From positions 64,849 through 120,727 of the forward strand of contig SVDU01000016.1 in NCBI GenBank assembly GCA_015057705.1: a DNA stretch of 55,879 nt. The letters are read 5' to 3'. A program made the translations under genes and the position numbers. The stretch is from Paenibacillaceae bacterium. Lineage in GTDB: Bacteria > Bacillota > Clostridia > Lachnospirales > Lachnospiraceae. This document shows positions 36,374-46,855 of the stretch, piece after piece. Position 1 is the stretch's first letter. The number at the start of each line of letters is the position of its first letter. Below the pieces are notes generated by a model. It searched no databases. It saw nothing but the letters and a program-made list of their open reading frames with translations, and was not told the origin of the DNA.

Positions 36374-39016
36374 TTACGGTTCTACTCCCCACTTCAGGCT
36401 GCCAGAAACATATCCTGTGATTTTTGTCCAGTCTGCATAACTGCTGCCTGATTTAGAAAAGGAATAATCTCCTGTCTGCGTATAACTACTCCAATCAATT
36501 TTATTGAATCTTACCGGTACTTCAATAGACTGACCTTCTGCCAGTTTACCGGCTCCAGCTGTAAATCCGATTTCTAGGTAATAATCTGCACCTGGCTTTG
36601 CTTCCGGCATTTTCACAAAGGTACCTGTTACATTACTGCTGCCCACTGTAGACCAGTCACACCAGAAATTCTGGTCCTTTTCTTCGTCTATGGTGTAATA
36701 ATATCTGAGTTTCAAATTTGTAAGTGTGATACTGGTTTTTCCGGTGTTGGTGATTTTGATTTTCGGTACAATTGAACTTACCTGTGGGTTTGTGGAATCA
36801 TTATACATTTGTACTTGGATGTTTCCGGCTGCTATTGAAGAATCTGTTACAGTCAGGACAAGTACCGGGTCAGTTCCTGCGCTGAAGTCGAAGGTGAGCT
36901 TTAATTTCCCGACTTCTTTTTCTGCCAGATAGGTTTTTAATAATACAACTGTATTATCGGTTAAGGTGTACTCCACACCTTCTGTTAAATATTTATTTCC
37001 CTCTTTAATCCCGATAAAGGTATTTCCATTTAAGGTAAGAATGACTTTAATGTCTTTCTGGCTGCCTGCTTTTTTGTCAAAAGCTGCTGATGGATCAATG
37101 GCAGAGTTGTTTACCGGCTCTACGCCACCTTCAAACAGCATGGAATATACACCGTTAGCAATGGCAATATCACACTGTGCCCAGAAACGGTGGTAATTTA
37201 ATACCGGAGCTGTTCCTCTTTTGTAAGCGTTCTCAACCTTCTGAAAATCAGGATCGTCTTTGTATTTAGAGCGGATATCGATAAACTTAACTCCCGATTT
37301 AATCTCGTCTCCGTTTGGCATGGTTCCTGTCCATCCAGACGGTACATAGACTTCCTGATCAAAGAAGCGGCTGTAGTCATTCCTTTGTTCGGGAACGGAA
37401 AGTCCTTTGTCACCTTTGTATAAATTCCACATACGGTCTAATAATTCCTTGGCAAGTACTCTGGCTTCATCGTCACCGGAAGCTTTGCTGTAATACAGTA
37501 AGGTGTTGGCAAGAGATCCTGCCACACCAAGATCCGTGCCATAGGCGCTTACTTTTACATGCAGATTGGGATTTCCGGTATAGGTTCCTGTCCAATTATC
37601 AGGCTGGCCGGACCAGTCCAGATTATCAGGAATCGCAAAGGTTCCGTCTGCTTCCAGTTTCACTACTGTTTTAATCCATTTAACCCATTTATCCAGTAAA
37701 GCTTTTGCCTTTAAATTCTTTGTTTTGTAATAATACTCTGCTACACGCTGCATTGACCATGCCTGGAACCCAAACCATCGGTTGCTTCCCGGATCAGCAT
37801 ATACAGGGTGTTCCTGATAGCCCATTCCATAAAAGGTTGCGGTTCCTGAAGGCCAGCTTTCATAACGGCCTTTATTAGAATTGGAGACACCGCCTGCAAT
37901 TCCGCCTTCATCGGACTGCAGCCACTGATAGAATTCCAGCTGTCTCTCCAGGCTCTTACTCCAGTCACTTACGCCATTGCGGGAAAGTGGTTTGAATTCA
38001 TCATTCTGTGACAATATCCATGCTGCCATGGGATTCTGGTAACCAAAATGGCTATGACTGCAGCCAATGACCCAGGACCAGTTTGCGTTCTCGCCGCCAC
38101 CCCATGCATAATACCAGCTGAGCAGATAATGAGCCGCATCGTAACCAGTGCCGGCAGCAGTTGACGATCCGATTTTACGGAAATATTTATCAAACATGGC
38201 ATACCTTAAATAGTCACCCATTTTACTTGCCTTGCCAATATAGGTTTCAAGATCAACCCCATATTCACTGGCCCACTGGTCTGCCCAGTATGTCGCCTGT
38301 ATTGCCCGCGAATCTGCATCGGGTGCATCGGTATACTTGAACTGCTTTGCATAATTGCTGTCTCCGGTAAACAGATCCAGGAATCCGTTTTTACCACCAA
38401 AACGCATGTCATCCCAGCACGGCTGAGGAATTGTTTCCCAGGTAGATTCCTCTCTTCCTCTCTGGAAGGTATTGATATAAGACGGTGCAGACTTTCCATC
38501 TCCCCGTCTGCCAAAACCATACCAGTTGTCCGCATCTAACAGCCAGTGCATGCCATAGATAACAGAAGTCCCATAGGTTGATTTTAAATCGTTATAGATT
38601 GGATCTGTTCCTACCGCTGCGCCAGAATCCAATTTAGCCGGGTAAAGACTTGGCAGCTCCCATTCAGGGGCATAGGTGGCGGGTTTGCTGGCGTTATATC
38701 CAGACATGCTGCTATTGGGCTGGTCTTTTTCCGTCGGGATGATATAGGTTTCTGCAATATCCCATGCTTTTTTAAAACCGGAGAAATCACCGGTAAATTT
38801 GCCGTACATGGCTTCGAGCCAGATATAATAGCTTAGCGTTTCACTGGTAGTTACATGACCGTAGTCGGGGGCTTCTACCATTAGGGTTTCTATGCTGTGA
38901 TAGGGGACTCCCTGGGGACTGAAATATCCATTTTCTGAATCGTGGAGTATCTCCCATAATTCCAGGAACCTTTTCTGATAAGCGCCTGTGGGCTCTTTTA
39001 ATGATTCTTTTTGCAT
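36374..39016 (-). CDS. GH48 cellobiohydrolase, GH48-X2-CBM3, no signal peptide
   Basis: An 880-residue reducing-end exo-cellulase, normally the main partner of GH9 enzymes. The GH48 domain (about 8-640) has the catalytic region [16 protein letters not shown] and the aromatic tunnel blocks [16 protein letters not shown] and YPAKLDSG. An X2 module (about 650-735) and a CBM3 (about 738-880) follow; no dockerin. The ATG at 39016 follows AGAGGAGG by ten bases; a TTG at 39061 would add 15 polar residues. Neither start gives a hydrophobic signal sequence, and a stop lies just above. It is 147 bases upstream of GH9 on the same strand, so the two are probably cotranscribed. Confidence 0.95.
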   Translation of the reverse strand: MQKESLKEPTGAYQKRFLELWEILHDSENGYFSPQGVPYHSIETLMVEAPDYGHVTTSETLSYYIWLEAMYGKFTGDFSGFKKAWDIAETYIIPTEKDQPNSSMSGYNASKPATYAPEWELPSLYPAKLDSGAAVGTDPIYNDLKSTYGTSVIYGMHWLLDADNWYGFGRRGDGKSAPSYINTFQRGREESTWETIPQPCWDDMRFGGKNGFLDLFTGDSNYAKQFKYTDAPDADSRAIQATYWADQWASEYGVDLETYIGKASKMGDYLRYAMFDKYFRKIGSSTAAGTGYDAAHYLLSWYYAWGGGENANWSWVIGCSHSHFGYQNPMAAWILSQNDEFKPLSRNGVSDWSKSLERQLEFYQWLQSDEGGIAGGVSNSNKGRYESWPSGTATFYGMGYQEHPVYADPGSNRWFGFQAWSMQRVAEYYYKTKNLKAKALLDKWVKWIKTVVKLEADGTFAIPDNLDWSGQPDNWTGTYTGNPNLHVKVSAYGTDLGVAGSLANTLLYYSKASGDDEARVLAKELLDRMWNLYKGDKGLSVPEQRNDYSRFFDQEVYVPSGWTGTMPNGDEIKSGVKFIDIRSKYKDDPDFQKVENAYKRGTAPVLNYHRFWAQCDIAIANGVYSMLFEGGVEPVNNSAIDPSAAFDKKAGSQKDIKVILTLNGNTFIGIKEGNKYLTEGVEYTLTDNTVVLLKTYLAEKEVGKLKLTFDFSAGTDPVLVLTVTDSSIAAGNIQVQMYNDSTNPQVSSIVPKIKITNTGKTSITLTNLKLRYYYTIDEEKDQNFWCDWSTVGSSNVTGTFVKMPEAKPGADYYLEIGFTAGAGKLAEGQSIEVPVRFNKIDWSSYTQTGDYSFSKSGSSYADWTKITGYVSGSLKWGVEP

Positions 39017-39061
39017 TTTAAAATAACCTCCTCTTATACTAAAAAATCGACGAATCTTCAA

Positions 39062-39734
39062 AACGATAAAATACTTAAATTATCCAATGGAATCACTCCT
39101 TTCACTGAAAATTATGGTACCTTCCTTTGAGACTCAATGGTTTTTAGCATATGCCACATACAGGTAAATTCCAACGTAAGTTCCGGGATTATATTCGTTG
39201 AGTATGATGTTAAAAAGCATTATTTTTGATTTTGCAAATGCTTTATTTAAGTTTGATATTTAATCTTATGACTTAGTTGAGTATAATATATAATTTACTT
39301 TTATCACATTTTATCCGTAGGAAATCAGAGTCCAAATGGTACCAATCAATGGTATTAAATAAAAATTATTGGACTCAACGAACGGCACTTGTGTTAAAAC
39401 AACCCTAAGGTAAGTATATGCTGAAGATGTCCTATAAGTGACGAAGACCTTCTGCAGGAATTATTTTTTTTATGAAATGGATGAACTGAATGACGATAAT
39501 TTAGGTAGCGGAGAGGGGGATGTTTTCTAATTCTTAAGGGATTTTCCGCCCCTCTGTCTCAACCATCCCATGGTAAAATTCACTAATTGTAGTTGATCCT
39601 GTTTCGGTTGTCCGATCCAGTTCTGCTGGAGTCTATTTTAAGTCACCGATCCTTGAAGAAGAGCAAATTAATAGATTATGACGTATTTGGTGATAATTTC
39701 AAATTGTCTTGTTACTACTTAAAAAACACAAAAA
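39062..39734. promoter_or_regulatory. Upstream region of the cellulase genes
   Basis: This gap holds no gene that I can see. It has a GAAAGGAG site on the minus strand at 39096-39103, 79 bases before the GH48 start, a 12-base direct repeat GTTGAGTATRAT at 39197 and 39276, and an eight-pair inverted repeat GAGTCCAA/TTGGACTC at 39328-39376. ACTCAACGAA occurs on the plus strand at 39373 and on the minus strand near 39194-39203. These may be regulator sites for the cellulase promoter. Confidence 0.4.
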
Positions 39735-39759
39735 AGAGAAGCTCAAATTGAACCTCTCT
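39735..39759 (-). terminator. Terminator after the first Xre-DUF5680 gene
   Basis: On the minus strand AGAGAGGTTCAA folds back on TTGAGCTTCTCT, with a mismatch, and TTTTTT follows. Confidence 0.65.
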
Positions 39760-39839
39760 AATTGAATCATTAATCTAATTTAACACTATTGCAGGAGCCT
39801 TTACATTATCTTTTTATGAATGGAATATCTGCTACTTCA

Positions 39840-40511
39840 CTATACCAACACACCTCCATGATAAAAGCATTCATAGACTTTTATATTCTGGCAGTAAATC
39901 TCTTCATATCCCTGGAACCAGTCCATATCTCCAATTACCTTAGTTTTATATGTGTACTCTCCAGATTGAAAGAATTCCGGACCTCTATAAGGTAATTCTC
40001 TCGGTGCTGATCCTAATACCTCTTTTAAGAAATCACTGCTAAATCTCTCGTCTAAGTTTCTTCCAAAATAATTCATCGAATAAATTGCTTTTCCCTTTTT
40101 CCAGATAGCTTCTTCCCCCGAAAACTTTTCTCCACCTAACCACGTATCATAATATTGGTAATCGCCTTTTGTGTAGGTATAATCGTTTGAACCAGGCCTT
40201 GATGCGCCGCAGGGTTCAGCATAGCCTGCGTAAGTATTTTTGATAGCCTCTAATTTGAAATCTATTAATTCGTCCATATCATTATCATAGGTGATTTCTA
40301 TAGATTTGCTGCATTCATTGTCTTTGACAAGATAGTCTACCGTTATATGAAATAATTCACTTAATTGAATTAGATTCATTATGTCTGGGTATACCATGCC
40401 GCTCTCCCATTTTGTGACTGCCTGACGGGATACATTTAACTTTTCGGCTAATTCTTCCTGGGTGATGCCTTTGGATTTTCGTATGATCTGTAATTTGTCT
40501 GAAAATGTCAT
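39840..40511 (-). CDS. Xre-family regulator with DUF5680 domain, copy 1
   Basis: Protein of 223 residues. An N-terminal Cro/CI helix-turn-helix (about 1-65; KSKGITQEELAEKLNVSRQ, then VTKWESGMVYPDI) is joined to a DUF5680 domain (about 85-220; KNTYAGYAEPCGASRPGSND, then WFQGYEEIYCQNIKVYECFYHG). The second domain is found on such regulators in Firmicutes and is of unknown function, probably ligand-sensing. A near-identical copy lies at 50194-50865, and a fragment of a third at 52976-53036. GGAGG precedes the ATG. Confidence 0.9.
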   Translation of the reverse strand: MTFSDKLQIIRKSKGITQEELAEKLNVSRQAVTKWESGMVYPDIMNLIQLSELFHITVDYLVKDNECSKSIEITYDNDMDELIDFKLEAIKNTYAGYAEPCGASRPGSNDYTYTKGDYQYYDTWLGGEKFSGEEAIWKKGKAIYSMNYFGRNLDERFSSDFLKEVLGSAPRELPYRGPEFFQSGEYTYKTKVIGDMDWFQGYEEIYCQNIKVYECFYHGGVLV

Positions 40512-40773
40512 TTTATTGATCCTCCATTATTATGATTACTTTCTTCTACAGAATACCATGGACAGCAGGACTAGAAAAGCAATGAGGGGTTACATTATAG
40601 ATACTAATCGTTGCAGTGATGGTGTTTTTATTTGTATAGACATACATAAGTATATATAAATATTATTTGAATCAAAGCATAAAATATGTTATAGTAGAAT
40701 CACAAAAGGAACAACCTCCCACAAGGGGTTGACCCGAATTAGGATAGAAAATCCACCTATAAGATCAATGATC

Positions 40774-40860
40774 TGACCCAAAAAAGTTAGATGAAAATTA
40801 AATTAATCAGCTAATGAGGATTGAAGCCTATATTGTACAGGGCTCAGTCCTTTTAGTTTG
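40774..40860 (-). mobile_element. IS3-family (IS150-like) terminal relic
   Basis: The minus strand encodes the transposase C-terminus LKGLSPVQYRLQSSLAD and a stop, followed by an end-like TGACCCAAAAAAGTTAG. Everything else of the element is gone. The gap 40512-41039 otherwise holds only a weak hairpin near 40712-40735. Confidence 0.6.
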
Positions 40861-41039
40861 CTCGAATTACTGTGAAATTAATTCCACAATATTATCAAAT
40901 ACTGCATTATTTATGATGTAAAACACTTTTTACATGCTGTTTTCCAGTTATGTAAAAGCTCTTTGATAGCATCTTTCTCCTAAATACAATATCATGAACT
41001 CAGATCAAGAGAAACTCTGTTAGAAAGGTGGCTTACCTC

Positions 41040-41545
41040 TTGGAACTAAACACTCAAATAAAGAAATACCGCACTAACATGAATTTAACACAGGAAGAAC
41101 TGGCTGAAAAAGTATATGTCACCAGACAGACTATTTCTAAATCAAAGGAGATATAGATATTATGAAAGTAGAAATCAAAAAATCAGAAATTGAAAAACTC
41201 AACCACTATGGAAACATTTTCACGCTACTATTACTGGTAACCATGGTATCAGCAGTTCCACTCATGATATTTTTAAATTATTATGGTATGATTATTTTTA
41301 GTGTCTTATATGCAATAACGATGTATTTTGCTCACAAAGTTGAAAAATGCAAAAAGGACAATGATGTTCAAACCTTTAAAGAGATTTTATCTTTTACAGA
41401 AGGCATGCGTCTTGATGAAATTGAAAAAAATCAGGAAGCTGGAAAGCGTCCTTACCAGAAAATTTTACTTATGTTTGGATGTGCATTGATTACTTTAGTA
41501 GTATATTGTTTACTACTATGGATTCTAAAACCGTATATTGTCTAA
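41040..41545 (+). pseudogene. Xre regulator with membrane tail, internal deletion
   Basis: A TTG-started frame at 41040 encodes the first helices of an Xre domain (IKKYRTNMNLTQEELAEKV, then TRQTISK) and stops at 41157. In the next frame KGDIDIMKVEIKKSEIEKLN runs into an intact two-segment membrane domain to 41545. In complete relatives of this group about 35 residues (WENGRSYPD...) connect the two parts. A deletion with frame loss at about 41150 explains the break. The C-terminal 127 residues could still be made from the ATG at 41162. Confidence 0.65.
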
Positions 41546-41597
41546 ATAATTCGTATGTTTAAGCTCTTCCAGAGGATATCCCCAGATATTAGTTCCG

Positions 41598-41830
41598 ATG
41601 CATGGTAAGTATCATTATCTATTGCTAAAGGTATTAAAGATGCCTCAACCGATGAATAACCTACCGTTCCAAATGGCACTGATTCTGTTATATAATAGAG
41701 GATTAAGTGATAAAGATTGGTGTGAGCAACACTCCCTTCCAACCAGCACCTTTTATACAAAAATCTCCAGACTGAGAAAAAAGGCCTGTGACATACCTAA
41801 GGCTGAGAAACAACTCCTGTCAAGGTGGAA
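41598..41830 (+). pseudogene. IS66-type TnpA relic
   Basis: The frame carries GLSDKDWCEQHSLPTSTFY and SRLRKKACDIP, which match the DNA-binding accessory protein TnpA of IS66 elements. Sequence before and after it has drifted, and no TnpB or TnpC follows. It is not the same subtype as the TnpA at 46969. Confidence 0.55.
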
Positions 41831-41987
41831 CGCACCCGATATATGTAGGAAGTATCGATCTGCCCGAAATGCCGTAAAAATGGTGACGGAACAACTGTTA
41901 AGTCAGCTGCCCCGACACCATTGCTTGCACATTCTCTGGCATCTCCAATTGCTTGTCAGACAGCCGAGAAGTTTTTCATAACACTTA

Positions 41988-43328
41988 CTACTCACATGCT
42001 TTTGCACGTCTTTTTTTCAGATCTTTTGTTATGATCGGGTATATCTTATCTATGTTAAGGAAGGACAAAACGATAACTCCAAGTATTACCAGGGCTAGCG
42101 GAATGTATGCGTACAATGCCTTCATTGCCCAAAGAGCATTATCACTTTGTGCACTTGCAGCAGCATCGTATTTTCCAAATGCTAAGATCCATCCTACCAT
42201 TGCAGTACCTATACCGGTTCCAACTTTCATTCCAAAGCTTGTTGCACTGTAAGTCAGTCCATCGATACGAACATTCGTCTTCCATTCTCCATAGTCTACG
42301 ACGTCTGCTACAAGAGCAAATAGTCCAGCTGTATGTGGTACGCTACCAACACCCTTTATGACAAGTCCTACCAATACAGCAGTAAGATTCGTTGGCATTG
42401 CAATAATGATTACTAATCCGATGATCTGCAATATATATCCAGACATCAGGCATACCCATTTTCCACACTTCTTCGCAAGTGCGGGGAATATTGATAATCC
42501 AACCAGAATAGGAAACATACCTGCCAAGGTAAGTGTTCCAAAGAAGTCTGCATTGCCCAAAACATCTCTTGCATAATAGATACCAATGCCACCTGTTACG
42601 CCAATTGCTGCATAGTTCACAACAAACAGCAATGCGGCAAAGATGAAGTATTTATTTTGAAATAATATTTTAACAGATTGACCAAATGTAATATGAGATT
42701 GTTCCTTTGTTACAATTGGTACATATCGTTCCTTGGTTCCAAAGAAGGTGATTAGTAACAACACCAATGCAATAATACCAAAAATGACAGACATTCCGCC
42801 CCATCCAAATTTAGCTACGAACTTCATAGTCGTGAAAGAAATGAACAGGATTGCTATTAATGTACAGATAAAACGAATGGAACTCATAGTTGTTCGATCA
42901 TTTTGTTCAGTTGTAATCAGTGATAATAAAGAATTATAAGATAAATTACTTGCGGTATATGCAATGGAGGTTATGAATAAGTAGGTCAAAAATGTATAAA
43001 TCGTTTTCCCGCTTGTTCCCAAATTCCCTGGTACATTGAATAATAAAATCAGTCCTATTGCCATTGGCAAAGAACTCCATAAAACCCAAGGACGTGCTTT
43101 TCCCCATTTTGTATGTGTTCGATCGATAATTGCTCCCATACCAATATCTGTAAATGCATCCAGTATTCTGGTAATTAACATAATCGTTCCAACAACAGCT
43201 GCACTTAAGCCAACACTATCCGTATAATATAATACTAAAAATGAACTGATTGTTGTCCAGACAAAATTGCATCCACCGTCCCCAACCCCATATGCCAGTT
43301 TTTCTCGAAATGATACCTTCTCTCCCAT
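41988..43328 (-). CDS. GPH-family glycoside:cation symporter
   Basis: Membrane transporter of 446 residues with 12 segments, of the glycoside-pentoside-hexuronide family (MelB/XynB-like). The N-terminal block is KLAYGVGDGGCNFVWTTISS, followed by the cation-site helix region LITRILDAFTDIGMGAIIDR and TKWGKARPW. It would bring in a beta-glucoside or xyloside together with Na+ or H+. It lies 17 bases downstream of the GH3 gene, in the same operon. Confidence 0.9.
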   Translation of the reverse strand: MGEKVSFREKLAYGVGDGGCNFVWTTISSFLVLYYTDSVGLSAAVVGTIMLITRILDAFTDIGMGAIIDRTHTKWGKARPWVLWSSLPMAIGLILLFNVPGNLGTSGKTIYTFLTYLFITSIAYTASNLSYNSLLSLITTEQNDRTTMSSIRFICTLIAILFISFTTMKFVAKFGWGGMSVIFGIIALVLLLITFFGTKERYVPIVTKEQSHITFGQSVKILFQNKYFIFAALLFVVNYAAIGVTGGIGIYYARDVLGNADFFGTLTLAGMFPILVGLSIFPALAKKCGKWVCLMSGYILQIIGLVIIIAMPTNLTAVLVGLVIKGVGSVPHTAGLFALVADVVDYGEWKTNVRIDGLTYSATSFGMKVGTGIGTAMVGWILAFGKYDAAASAQSDNALWAMKALYAYIPLALVILGVIVLSFLNIDKIYPIITKDLKKRRAKACE

Positions 43329-43345
43329 AGCTGTAATTTCTCCTT

Positions 43346-45412
43346 CTATAGTATGAATGTTCCACTTAACAAATCTTCATTTGCAGAACTTGTACCAATA
43401 TAAATCTCATACTCCATGTGCTCGATTTCCATCTTCTCTGTATCCGGATTATACCAACAGAGCTGCTCGATTGGACAATCGATCGTGACTGCCTTTGACT
43501 CCCCAGGTCTTAGGCTCACACGCTCGAATCCTCTTAAAATCTTAACAGGTCTGTCTACAGATGAATTCTTAAATCCAACATACATTTGAAGTACCTGAGT
43601 TCCATTAACACCCCCTGTATTCGTGATGGAACAGGATGCTGTAACTGTATCCTTCGTTGTGCCAAAGGAAGCATTACCAAGCGCAAATGATGTATACGAT
43701 AATCCAAATCCATATGGAACGGATGGCTTAACGCCTTCTTTTTCCATCTTGGTATAGCCATGGTAATAATCGTACCATTGCGATTGTGTATCCCAATCTA
43801 CCTGTGGAAGATCTGATTCTTTGAATGGAATTACAAAAGGAAGTTTTCCACTTGGATTGACATCGCCAAATAAAATTTCTGCAATTGCAGTTCCGCCTTC
43901 CATACCGGCATAGTAAGCCATCAAAACAGCACTCACATCATCTTTCCATTCCTCTATCATAATCATATTGCCACCAATAAGAACTGCTATGGAATTCTGA
44001 TTGACTGGTCCAACTTCTTTGATCAGCGTAATCTCATCTGCATGCAGACCCAATGAATTTTTACGGTCTCCGCCAATGGCACCTGTATAAGCATCATTCT
44101 GATCTTCTGATATATATTCACCCTCATCATCATGATCATAGCCGACTACAAAGACAACGGCATCCGCATACGCTGCTAATTTCTTTGCATGAGCGATATT
44201 TTCACCATTGTAATAGACAACTTCTGCCTTTGGATTTACATTAGCAATCCCCTGTACCGGAGTAACAATATATGCTGGATGCACCTGACTCGAACCATGA
44301 TCTCCTATGACTTCTTTTTCACCCAATTTTCCTAAGACAACAACTCTTTTTACATTATCTTTCTCGAGTGGAAGTACGTTGTTTTCATTCTTAATCAGCG
44401 TAATTCCCTCTCTTGCTGATTGCAGTGCCAAAGCAATATGATCTTTGCAGCCAATTACGGATTCATCTATTTTTCCATTATAACTATCTTCAAATGCTAA
44501 CAGTGTACGAATAATTCTAGTCGCTGCATCATCGATTCTCGACTCCGGAACTTTCCCTGCTCTTACGCTATCTACCAGCTTCTCACCGAAAAATTGTGTA
44601 CAGCACATTTCCATATCCTGACCACCATTTGCAGCTTCTACCGTATCTTTTACACCCCAGATGAAGTCACTCATTACAAATCCATCAAAGTCCCACTCAC
44701 CTTTTAATACCTCATTCAGCAAATAATTGTGATGCCCGCATTGTGTTCCCATATAGAGATTGTAGGAACTCATGACGGAAGCTGCACCCTCATCAATACA
44801 GCGTTTGAAATGAGGAAGAAATACTTCTCTTTCTGTTCGCTTATCACAATCAACACTTACCTTAAATCTTGAGATTTCCATCTGATTAAAAGCATAGTGT
44901 TTGATGCAGGCGATAACATCTTCTTCCTGCACACCTCTCATCAGTGAACTTCCCATTTCGCCCAGATGAAACGATTCCTCACCATAAGTCTCCTGGCTTC
45001 TGCCCCATCCAGGATTATAAGGTAAATTGATACATACTCCAGCAAATAGATTTCCACCAAATGCACGTACTTCACGTCCGATTGCATGTCCTATTTCTTC
45101 TTCCAATTTGGTATCAAATGAAGCTCCTCTCAACATGGATACCGGGAAGCAAGTGCTCTTTCCATTTCCGCAAACGACTCCTCTTGGTCCATCGCAAAAT
45201 AGCATTGGTGGTACGTCAGCTTTTTTTACTCCACCTGCTGGATATGGGATATAGTTGTAATGCTTATTCGCATCTGCTGTCATATCAGCAAGCATTTCCT
45301 GTAATGAAACATTGCCTCCCATCAAAGATACTTTTTCCTCAAGGGACAACGAACTTACGATTCTTTGCGCCTGCTCTGTATATGCCAATCGATACTTTTT
45401 TGTACATTTCAT
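43346..45412 (-). CDS. GH3 beta-glycosidase
   Basis: Enzyme of 688 residues without a signal peptide. The N-terminal barrel has SLEEKVSLMGG, CDGPRGV, KHYAFNQ and the nucleophile Asp in FVMSDF (near residue 250). The second domain has LIKNENNVLPL and the third is fibronectin-like (VLQMYVGFKNS, ending LLSGTFIL). It splits imported beta-linked oligosaccharides from the nonreducing end; glucosidase or xylosidase activity cannot be decided. GGAGAC precedes the ATG. Middle gene of the AraC-GH3-GPH operon. Confidence 0.92.
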   Translation of the reverse strand: MKCTKKYRLAYTEQAQRIVSSLSLEEKVSLMGGNVSLQEMLADMTADANKHYNYIPYPAGGVKKADVPPMLFCDGPRGVVCGNGKSTCFPVSMLRGASFDTKLEEEIGHAIGREVRAFGGNLFAGVCINLPYNPGWGRSQETYGEESFHLGEMGSSLMRGVQEEDVIACIKHYAFNQMEISRFKVSVDCDKRTEREVFLPHFKRCIDEGAASVMSSYNLYMGTQCGHHNYLLNEVLKGEWDFDGFVMSDFIWGVKDTVEAANGGQDMEMCCTQFFGEKLVDSVRAGKVPESRIDDAATRIIRTLLAFEDSYNGKIDESVIGCKDHIALALQSAREGITLIKNENNVLPLEKDNVKRVVVLGKLGEKEVIGDHGSSQVHPAYIVTPVQGIANVNPKAEVVYYNGENIAHAKKLAAYADAVVFVVGYDHDDEGEYISEDQNDAYTGAIGGDRKNSLGLHADEITLIKEVGPVNQNSIAVLIGGNMIMIEEWKDDVSAVLMAYYAGMEGGTAIAEILFGDVNPSGKLPFVIPFKESDLPQVDWDTQSQWYDYYHGYTKMEKEGVKPSVPYGFGLSYTSFALGNASFGTTKDTVTASCSITNTGGVNGTQVLQMYVGFKNSSVDRPVKILRGFERVSLRPGESKAVTIDCPIEQLCWYNPDTEKMEIEHMEYEIYIGTSSANEDLLSGTFIL

Positions 45413-45426
45413 ATTAACCGTCTCCT

Positions 45427-46347
45427 TTATATGTACTTATTCAATAACTCTGCTGCTTCTTTCTGGCTAAAACTCAGGTACCCTTTTACATCAGGATTCT
45501 TTTCTAATGTCGTTCCATTCTGTCTGTATTCGTTAGGTGTAACCCCCACTTCCTTTTTGAATACCCGGTAAAAAGTGTTTTCTGATCCAAACCCACACTT
45601 ATCGGCAATAAAGTTTATGGATTTATCTGAGAATTTTAATAAGGGTTTTGCTGCCTCAATCTTGCATGCAGTTATCAGCTCTTTGGTCGATACCCCTACA
45701 TTACACTTTAAAAACCGGTATACTGTCTTTTCACTAACGCCTAATTCCTTGTACAATTCATCAAGCATATTATCCTTCATATAATTCTCCTGAATGAATT
45801 CAATGATCCGCATCAGAAGAACCGGATTCTCATTTTCCTTGGACGTTGCTGCTTTTTGATGAATCTCATATGGTACATATTCAAACAAATCTGCAATCAA
45901 TCCATAGAGTAATGATTTCATGCGATAGTAGCCTACAATATCACTTCTTTGAAATTCTATCCCAATATTGGCAGCCAGTTGAACAAAAGAACGATACCCA
46001 TTCTTTGGCTGAAGATCATCCGTTTTGCTATTGAGATAAAAGTGATACGTTTTGTTCATATCTTTGAAATCACTGAACAGACACTGATTCATTTGAATGA
46101 ACAGACAGAGGTTATCCTCCTGCGTTCTTTGCAATTCATGTATTGCTTTTGAATTAAAAAGTATAATGTCACCTGCTTGTAAAATTGCTGGTTTTGGACT
46201 TGCGTTCACTGACAAAGTCCCTTTTAGTACTAAAATTAATTCATATTCGTAATGCCAATGAAAACTGGAATGCTCAATACTCGTTACAAATACTTTTGCT
46301 GGATACTTTTTACCATGTTCAATTGCTTCAAAAATATAAGATCTCAT
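45427..46347 (-). CDS. AraC-family regulator of the GH3-GPH operon
   Basis: Protein of 306 residues. A cupin domain (SSFHWHYEYELILVLKGTLSV, then AGDIILFNSKAIHEL) is followed by an AraC double helix-turn-helix (ELYKELGVSEKTVYRFLKCN, then CGFGSENTFYRVFKKEVGVTP). The ATG at 46347 has AAGGAG a few bases before it; an ATG six codons upstream has none. It is the first gene of the operon, 14 bases before GH3, and probably activates it when the glycoside is present. Confidence 0.87.
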   Translation of the reverse strand: MRSYIFEAIEHGKKYPAKVFVTSIEHSSFHWHYEYELILVLKGTLSVNASPKPAILQAGDIILFNSKAIHELQRTQEDNLCLFIQMNQCLFSDFKDMNKTYHFYLNSKTDDLQPKNGYRSFVQLAANIGIEFQRSDIVGYYRMKSLLYGLIADLFEYVPYEIHQKAATSKENENPVLLMRIIEFIQENYMKDNMLDELYKELGVSEKTVYRFLKCNVGVSTKELITACKIEAAKPLLKFSDKSINFIADKCGFGSENTFYRVFKKEVGVTPNEYRQNGTTLEKNPDVKGYLSFSQKEAAELLNKYI

Positions 46348-46636
46348 ATTGCTCCTTCCGGACATTACGTTTATGCTTGTAAATATTTACGAGTTCATTA
46401 TATAAAATTTCTAAGGTATCGTGCTCTCAAATTCGTACTTATTACATTTCATTTTTGGACATATTGTGTATTTAAAATTTATTTTAGATAAGTTTACCGT
46501 TTTTTTGTATACCACTTTATAATATCATAGAGCAAGTACAAATATTTACTGTCTTATTATCTAATTTTACCTTAATTTTATAGCTACGCATTGTACAAAC
46601 TACATAGATATTGTTGACAAGTATTTTAATATATCT

Positions 46637-46693
46637 CCTTTTTCATCGTCAGAGATATACACTACAAATTCACCAATAAAAAAATGGGCTGAC
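46637..46693 (-). repeat. Direct repeat, copy 1 (coding-derived)
   Basis: About 57 bases related to 46796-46855. Both encode IGEFV, YI and DDEK on the minus strand, so the repeat is a duplicated piece of the gene interrupted by the IS66 element. Confidence 0.6.
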
Positions 46694-46702
46694 TATGGAG
46701 GA

Positions 46703-46741
46703 AAAACGCTCACCAATCAAGAGATTATTGGTGAGCGTTTT
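46703..46741. terminator. Strong hairpin terminator
   Basis: AAAACGCTCACCAAT and its exact complement form a 15-pair stem with a nine-base loop and a T-run on the minus strand. Confidence 0.75.
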
Positions 46742-46795
46742 AGTTATATCAGTATCTTCAAAATTAAAATTAATAGTAGTTGGAATAAATTCTTC

Positions 46796-46855
46796 TTTTT
46801 CATCGTCAAAAATATACTCTATTACAAATTCACCAATAAAAAGAGAAGGGCTGAC
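46796..46855 (-). repeat. Direct repeat, copy 2 (coding-derived)
   Basis: Partner of 46637-46693; here it is in frame with the interrupted gene. The gap 46366-46636 to its left shows nothing recognisable. Confidence 0.6.

Noticed and set aside
46637-46855. CRISPR-like or regulatory repeat pair
   Set aside because: Only two copies, and both are coding-derived pieces of the interrupted gene.
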